The position numbers and the translations under genes are program-made. Positions 13,401-22,483 of a stretch of 64,000 nt of DNA are shown in pieces. The notes under the pieces are model-generated. The model worked only from the letters and a program-made list of their open reading frames with translations. It had not been told where the DNA came from and ran no database searches. The first letter of the stretch is position 1, and every line of letters starts with the position of its first letter. Where the stretch lies: contig PUFA01000162.1 of the NCBI GenBank assembly GCA_003508835.1, forward strand, positions 558,001-622,000. The letters run 5' to 3'. This DNA is from Eonycteris spelaea (lineage: Eukaryota; Chordata; Mammalia; Chiroptera; Pteropodidae).

Positions 13401-16400
13401 TTATCAAAAAAAAAAAAAATCACTAGCAAGATTAATGTCAGGGAGCTTTTTCTCTTTGTTTTCTTCTAGGAGTTTTATGTTTTCAGGTCTTAAATTTAAA
13501 TCTTTATTCCATTTCAGGTCAATTTTTATGCATGGTGTAATACAGGGGTCCAGTTTCATTCTTTTTCTTGTGGCTAGTCATTTATACCAACAATATTTAT
13601 TGAAGAGAATATCCTACTATCCTTTCCCATTGTATGTTCATAGTGCCCTTGTCAAAGATTAGTCGACACTAAGTATGGGTTTATTTCCAAGCTCTCTTTT
13701 CTGTTCCATTGGCTATATGCCCGTTTTTATGCCAGCACCATACTGTTTTGATTATTATATCTTTGTAATATAGTTTGAAATCAGGAAGTGTTAGGCCTCC
13801 ATCTTTGTTCTTCTTTCTCAAGATTAGTTTGGGCATTCAGGGTCTTTGTGGTCACATAGAATATTTTTTTTTTTTATGTCCATGAAAAGCCATTGGAAAT
13901 TTGATAGGAATTGTATTGACTCTATAGCGTCATGCTACTCTTTGGGTAGTATGGACATTTAAACAGTTTTAATTCTTCCAATCCATAAATATAGGACATC
14001 TTTTCATTTACTTGTGTCTTCTTCAATTTCTTTAATCAATGTCTTAGTTTTCAGTTTACAGGTTTTTCACTCATTAGTAAAATTTATTCCTATGTATTTT
14101 ATTATTTTTATGCTACTGTAAATGAGATTGCTTTAATTTTTTTTTCAGATAGGTCATTGTTAGGGTATAGAAACACATCTGATTTTTGTACTTTGATTTT
14201 CTATTCTATAACTTTCCTGAATTCATTTATTAGTTCTAAATTATTTGGTGGAATCTTTAGGGTTTTTTTTTTTTTTAAACATTCAAGATAATTTCAGCTG
14301 CAAACAGAAATAACTTTCTTTCTTTCTGATTTAGATGCCTTTTATTTCTTTTTCTTGCCTAACTGCTCTGCTAGGATTCCCAATACTATGCCGAATAGAA
14401 GTGGTGAGAGTGGGCATCCTTGTTTTTTTATATTAAAGGAAGGTCTTAACTTTTCAATGTTGAATATGATATTAGCTGTGGGCTTTTCATAAATTGCTAT
14501 TATTATGTTGAAGTATATTCCTTCTAAAACTAATTGGAATTTTTATCATGAAAGCAAGTTCAACTTTGTCAAATGCCCCTTCCATATCAATTAAGATAAT
14601 CATAGGACTTTTAGCCTTCATTCTATTAATGTGGTGTATCACATTTACTTATTTGTGTATGTCAAAATATCCTTGCATCCTAGGGATTAATCTCACTTGA
14701 TCATGGTATATAATTCTCTTAATGTACTGTTGACTTCAGTTTGCTAGTATTTTCTTGAGGATTTTTGCATCTATGTTCATCAAAGATACTGACCTGTAAT
14801 TTTCTTTTCTTGTAGTGTCTTTGTCTGACTTTGGTAACAAGGTAATACGGCCTTGTACAATAAGTTTGGAAGTATTCCTTCTTCAATTTGTTGGGAGAAT
14901 TTGAGAATATTGGTATTAATTATTTTTTAAGTTTCATCAGCTGAGGTCAACAGTGGTGAAGACTAGGGATTTCAGTGTCCGAAACTGTGGTGGCCCTGCC
15001 AGTGGTAGTGGTGGCTAGAGTTGGTGAGGTCCTCCACGGAGAAAGCTGCTGATATCCTTTTTTGCTGATGGAAAGAAGCTCTAGCTCTCGATATCCTTCC
15101 TAGTGCCAAGTCTGGTGCACTGGCACTCAGAGTGGCAGTAAAGTCAGGGTCCTGGGTTCAGATACATGCAGAACTACCACAGCACCTGGCTTGGGGCACA
15201 TGTGCACTTACTGTGGTGATGGTTCCAGTGTCTGAGGTACAGGCATGTGTAGATCTCCTATGGAATTGGGGTCTAGGTCTCTGGTTCTTGCTGCAGGGAC
15301 TCAGGCCTGGGGTTGGAGAAGAGGTTGGGGGACTCAGTAGCATCATGGGCCCAGGGATGACAGGGTGCAATGGTAGCTTGGGCCTGGGGTCTGGGGGCAG
15401 AAGCAGCATGCACTGGGGATTGAAGATCAAAGTTCCAACTCTGGCCCCATAAGGAAAATGTGGAGTAGCAGCAGCTTGGCCCTAATGTTGCTAGGATGAA
15501 GCCCCAACTCAGGATCCAAGGGCAGAGCATCAAGCAGAGGAAGAAAGCAGAGGCAGAACATGAACTTTATTCTATGTGAACCAAGTTCTTATACTGGTGT
15601 CGTATGTAAATTAAACTAAATTGAAATGGAGTAGTAGAGAAGAACTGATAGAATCAGTAAAAAGAATTCTCTAATCAGAGATAGTGAAAGTGTCATCTTA
15701 CTCCAAGAGCTCTCCACTAAAAGAGGAAGCCATTCTCCAAATATTCCTGAGAACGTGTGGCTGATAGAAGAAAAAAAAGATGCTTCACCCTTTCAAAGTT
15801 TATTCCATGCCTAAAAGGTATCATTTCATTGTCAAATCCTATAGATCTTTTTTTCTTTTTGCGCAACTATGGCTCAGATTCTCACCATCATCATTTAAAG
15901 TGTAACAATAATCCCAGAATCATTCTCCTTATCTTTGCCCCTCTTGATGTCCTTTACTCCCATCTACTTCCATTTGGTTACCAGGAGAATCTTTGTTAAA
16001 AAGAGCCTTATGCATTCCATTTCTCATGTACAAAAACTTTCCATGGTCACTCATTACCTATGGAATAAATTCTAAACTTATTAATTTGGCATTCAAATCC
16101 TTTCAGAATCTACTCCTACGTTTCCATTATTATTACTCACACTTTTCTTCACAAAAGTAAAGCCCTAATAAAGTCAGTTGCATGTGGTTTCCTATGGCTT
16201 GAGCTTTACTACTTCTATGGTTACTCTTTTGGTTTGGAAGGACATTCTACATCACCCTGTATATAGATACCTGGTCCTTAAGCCCAAATTCAAATGCTAT
16301 CTCATCCAAGAAGTCTTCTGTGATTTCAACAATTAGAAACATTTTTACATTTCTCTATGTTTGCCTACCAATTTTTTATTATGATGCTGGAATTTCTATT

Positions 16401-19400
16401 AGTAATTAGTTGGTCACATGTGGTGGCTCTCTACTAGAGTTAAAGCCTTTTCAGGGTAATATTTCTAAAAATACAAATCTGGTCAAGCTATTTCTCGGCT
16501 TAACATTCTTCAATGGCTTTCCTTTACCAACAAAACAAAATCTAAACTCCTTAAAATGACATGACTGCTTTGCATTAACTGTTCCCTACTCTCTTCTTAG
16601 TCAAGTCTCCTACCACTCTCACATGCACCCTAATTTTCAGTCATTCCAGTCAGCTGGAATGTATTTTCATAGACATCGCTGTTTCCTGACGCTATGCTCT
16701 TGAAATAGTAGTTCCTGGGTTTCTTTGCACAGAGTTAAATTGAACTACACTATACCACTGGCACGTCAAAACATGTGAAAGGTTGAAGAAGAGTTGTGCA
16801 AATTGAGAAGAATGAAAAGATCCCACCATCTCAAAATATCTCTACTGTGTGACAATGCTGAAACAATTTAGTAAGCAGTTCAGAGTTGTTTATACAATAT
16901 TGTGGGACAAGTCTGGAGCAAATATGTATAGCATTAAGAGGCCCTAGTACTAAGAGGGAAGTGTGAGCATTTTCTATATTATTTGATGGTTTTCCTGCTA
17001 CTGTCTTTCTGGGTTATATAGGTATAGAGTTGACTCAACATAGGCTAATTTTCTCATCTCTCACCAATTCAAATCCTTGGCTTCTATAAATATGGTCTCA
17101 CTTTTATCTACTTTAACTGAAATCACCAATTTCAATTAAATGATTACCTTTGATTACCTTTAGTCTGCAATGGGAGAGGCCCATTTTTTTTGTAACAGGA
17201 AAACACACCAACCTACACAGACCAATTCTCCTTGACAGAGTAAATGATTAGCTTAGTGTTGGCCAGCAAAAAAAAAAAAAAAAAAAATCTAGGGTCAAAG
17301 ATATTGCCTAGATTTTGAGGCGCGGACAGACTGGGAGTCTATGCAATATAGGCAATTGAGCAAGATTAGACTTTCAGTGACGGAGGAAGGTGTGTTCTAT
17401 GGAAATCATGGCAGCGATAACAATAGTTGACATTTACTAAAGGCTTACAATGTGCACCTGGCTCTAAGGGATTTACTTGTACTATGAATTCACTTAATCC
17501 TCACAGCAGCATTATGAGTTGGGACTATTATTATCCTCATTTTGCAAATGAAAAAAATAGTTCACAGAACAGTTAAGATCTTGACCAAATTTACCCAGCT
17601 CGCCAGGATTCAAACCCATGCCATCTGGTTTCATACTGTGATCTCAACTTCTACTTAATACTGGCCCTGAGAAACCAGGGGCCACTAGAGAGAAATTTAA
17701 CCTACTAAATTAAACAAATCAGTTAATCAAATCAGTATTTGCTTTATCTGCAATTTAGGAATGACATACATGGGAGAGAAGACACTGATGAAGACAAAGG
17801 ATAGAATGGCTCCCTGAATTCTGTTGATAAAATTGTACATCGTTAGTAAACCTACGTGCATACCTCGAGTACCTATCATAGCCTCAAAGGTTTGAAAATA
17901 TCATTTGCCTCAGGTTTTCTTCAATTGAAATCGGTGAAAACAGAGCTAGTTTTAGTTACTACAGATTTAAACTTGGGAAAATCACATACCTTGACTGCTT
18001 CTCTGGAAAGAGTTGTTAATTTTCTCAGAGGACTTCGGGTGTATATCACTGTAGTGACTGGAGCCAATGCAAAAAATATTTTAATCCTGTTAGCCAGTTC
18101 TGGATTTGTAGAGAATGCTATGAAAGCTGAAAGGGAAGATGACACTAGTTTATAGATTTAAAACAATTTTTAATTCATTTTCAATGATAGTAAAAGTAGT
18201 TGTATTAAAAACAATAGCAACAATGATAACAAAACAAAACAAAACAAAAACTCGAGAGTAAGTAAAATGTGTAGGGAAGGATTTTCTAAATTTCTCAAGA
18301 ATAGAATTGGCTAATTCAGAATAAAGTGAGTTTCCTGTCCCTGGAGAGTACAAGTCTAAGCATCAAGGGTGTTGCAGGAAGAGTTCAAACAGCCGTTCTC
18401 GAGTATGTCTAGGTAAAGCCAAAGGGCCATTCTAGTCTAACCATAGTCTTTGGTATCAGACAAAACCAGGCTGTAATTTTGGTTCCCCATTCACTAGCTG
18501 TGTGAAGACTTGGGCAGGTTACCTCCCCCATATAAGTCTCAGTTTTCTCAGTCTGTAAATGTGGAAAATAAAATCCTCATAGGATGATTCTTTTGTAAGT
18601 TAAATTATGTATATACAAAACTTAAGGTATTATTTGGCATTATTTACATTAGAAAGGATTTCTAAATTCGGCCATTTTTAAGATATAGGTGATAACAGTC
18701 TCAAATGTTTTTAGTTTCCAATGAGAGAAAGTATGTAAGATGTATAGCATAGTACAGGCATATAAAGATCTACTTTACACCAGAAACCTGATTAGGATTA
18801 AGATACAGAAAAGACACTGGTAGAAATGTTAGTATTGTTGAGATCTCTAGTTGAATGGGGAGTAGTGAAGGGAGTGAAGTGCCTCATGGCACTGTCAACA
18901 TGTCCCCATGAATATCCAGCCTACCTCAGAATATCTTGGGAACTAAAAGTCACATATATTGTGGCCTATAATCACTGGGATTGGTAATTCTCTGTTTTCT
19001 TTGTGTTTTCCTCACTAGACTGCAAGCTCTTTACGGGAAAGATTTATACATATTTATTTCTGTTTCCCAGGCATGTAACCCAGTGTCTGACAAATGTTTG
19101 TTGTGTACACAAATAAAATTCTCTGTCCTCAGCTTTATTTATCAATCTCCAAATTCACTCCTAGGGGGAAGAAAATCTCTGTTTTGGTCCTTGTTTTATT
19201 TATCCTTTGGAAACCAGCCAGAGGAAATGGTTTCCTAGCTCAAATCCCTTAGCTAGAGACTGAACAGAAGGAAGAAATTCTGACCCCTTTCATGAATATG
19301 GTAGAAGATCCTCTGACACTCTCAGATCACACCTGCCCCAAACACACCAATGGTGGTTCCTTGAGAGTGGCCCACATAGTAGAGTCGCTCCTGTCCAGTT

Positions 19401-22400
19401 TTCTCTACAATAAAATCGATTGTGGCTGGAAGGTCATATTTAGCCATCTCATCCAAACTGTCAAAGAAAAAGAACAACATAATTGGGAATAATATATCTC
19501 ATTGTTAGGCCTGCAATATTTAAATACATTCATTGTAGACATAGATACCTAACTTTCTTAAAATATAAGACTAGAGTTAACATATGATATTATGTATCTC
19601 TGCAACTTTTGAGGATGTCACCTTAGTTGAAAGAGTAACAGTGTTAAGAAACTGGAATCAGAAAAATCTGACTTGCAAAGGCCTACCAAGGCTTTTCCTG
19701 TAAAGCTAATCATATTTCATTTAAACTATAGCAGATTTATCAAACTTCCTTGAAAGGAACAATTACCAGGAATGCTATTTTAAAAACAGAATAAAGCAAA
19801 AAGATTTGTAGAGCTCAGCCCAGAAAGACTGAATCAGAATTTCCAGGGAAGACTCTTGGTAATCTGCATATTTATCCATCACCTCAGGTACTTCTTTTTC
19901 TGTACCTAGTTGAAAACACTCACCTGGGAAACCATATTATTTGCAGTTATGTAATGACACAACTGCATTGGAGTGTGGAATTAAGAAATGCCAAATGGCT
20001 TCCAGGAATAAGGCAGGAATGAGGCCAAGGAACAAATGGCTTTTGTGATCATCGAAGAATGGTTCTTAGCTCCTATGCAAGTGCAGGGGTTTGTTCCTGG
20101 TCCAAGCAGGCTGGAAACACCTGCTCTTTAATTCTATGATCGAGCTTTCTTTTTACTTCCCAGGTCTTGACTTCAGGGACAGGTTTCAGCACCATCAGCA
20201 TGTGGAGGGCAGAGTTTCTAGATTACTCGATGAGTAAATATTTGGTGTCATCTGTGCACAAGGACTAGGCTTACTCTTAGCTCATTATGATTGTCTGGTT
20301 GTCAGGATTTTCAGCTAGAACCTTGTTCCTGGTCCTATTTCTTGACGGTTTCATTTTTTCCTCTTTAATAATAGTATGATATTAACTTCCTTTGGGGTTC
20401 ACATGGACAAAATTAAAGTCCTGAAATTAGCCTTTCTAAAGTTGGCCTTTGCATTTTGATTTTTTTTTTGCATGTTATACTTTGCACACACACAGACACT
20501 AGCAAGTGCAGTTTTTTTTAAACTACATCGATGCAATAATAAGAGCATTTCTTCAGAGCCTGTGAAGAAAGCCTAGATAGTGGACTCCACTAGATGCATT
20601 TGGACAGACAGGGAAAAATCAAAGGGTATTCATATAAATAAGCAAAGTACACACTTTATTCATTACTACATATCCCCTTACCTGAAGGCCCAGAATTCTG
20701 GTGATTTGGTTGAAAATTTCAAGTGTTTTCTGGACCAGGTATTTCCCCGGCTATTACCCATCCACACATCATAACCATTATCTGCCAAAAGGAAAGCCAA
20801 GCTGTTGTTGGGCAGGTTGCAAATCCAGTTACTGGCAGATGCAACTAATCCATGTTGCAAATACACAACAGGCCTTGGAGCTGCAAAATATAGGCAACAA
20901 GAATTTCATGTCAACTTACTCATTGTCTACAATAAAATTCTCTTTCCTGATTTCCTGTAGTACAGAAGAGAGGTTAAGAGATGAAATGTGGCACCCAGCA
21001 AACCTAGGTTCTATTCCTTTCTGAACTACTTACTTTGGTAAGTTATTTTTCTTCTCTTTGTCTTGTTTTACTCTTTGTAAAATTTAGATTACATATAATA
21101 TATTGTGTTGTTCTGTAGGTGCTGGAGTCAGATTTTCCTGGTTCAAAATCTGTTATACTGTATATTAACCCCTTTGTCCCTCAGCTAACTTATCTATATA
21201 ATAACATATTATCTCATAGTATAGTCATAAGAATTAAAGTCATAAGAATAATAACGTATTATCTCATAGTACAGTCATAAGAATTAAATTACAATTACAA
21301 TACTGTCTAGCACAATAAATATTGGCCCTATTATTACTCATATTGATAGCATTTTATTTCTCAAGAAGTATATGACAACAAAACTAAGTTTTTCTTAAAA
21401 TAATAACAAAAAACATAAAAATGTCATTTGTTGAATGCTAGATTTTACATAGACTGTTTAATTTTCATTTTCAGAAGGCAAAATGCAAGGCCTTAAGTGA
21501 AATCTTATGCAGTGTATAATTGTTAATTTAATATAAAAATCCTATTCATAATGTAAAATTGGAAAAATCTGAGTAAGAAACAGAAAAGGAAAAGAAGGAA
21601 GTGCGGAAATGGTGTTGAAAGCACAGAGAAGAGAGAGAAGTGACCAATTTTTGTTTTTCATTTTTTTTTGTCTTTTATGGTTTGTGAGGCTGTGTTGATA
21701 TCTCAGGACTCTCCCTCAGGCCACTTTTGTTGCTACGCCAGCTTCCTAAGATTGGGTGGGCCAGACTGGAGCCTCAGAAAGCCTTAGCCATCTGGAAGCA
21801 AGGAACTAAAGCTACGTCCATTTATCCATCTTTTCATAGAACAGAAAGAAGTATTATTAATCTCCTAAAGTTAAGTACTACCAACCAGCAGTCACAGCCC
21901 ATAGCCCCTCTGTGACTTGAGCCCTCAGGCAGCTTCTCATTGTTAAATCAGCTTTTCGTTTCATGCATTTTGGCAGCTACCTGGCAGAAATGAACAAAGT
22001 TTGTGGAAACAAATTTTCGTGAGTCTTTAACAAAGGTAATGGAGTTATTGGGGGGGATGAAAGGTTCTATTAAGTCAACACCGATCATTCACCCTATCAT
22101 TTTAAAAGTCTAGGTTTTTCTCTTTAAATAATTAACCCTTCTGATCCTGAGAAGTTTGTTATACAACACTCCAAAAAATAAAAGAAGCTAAGAGATCAGA
22201 GAAGTAACGAGTTCTTGCCAAATGGATCCCTCTTTTCTCTGCAGGTATTGACCTGTATCATAAGAAGTTAGAAATGGCTCTTTAATTAAGTTTACATATA
22301 GAACTAAGAGGCTCAGATTTACTTAAAAAAATAAAATTCCACTGACTTGGGTAGAGAATTAATTACAACTGAAGTAATACAAATTAAAAGCTCTTGTAGT

Positions 22401-22441
22401 AGCTGAAACAAGATGATAATGATGACGACGACGACGACGAC

Positions 22442-22483
<42 letters not shown>

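Noticed and set aside
15132..15533. Three overlapping ORFs of 86-106 codons on both strands
   Set aside because: GC-rich segment with no domain, splice context or family resemblance; ORFs on both strands point to composition.
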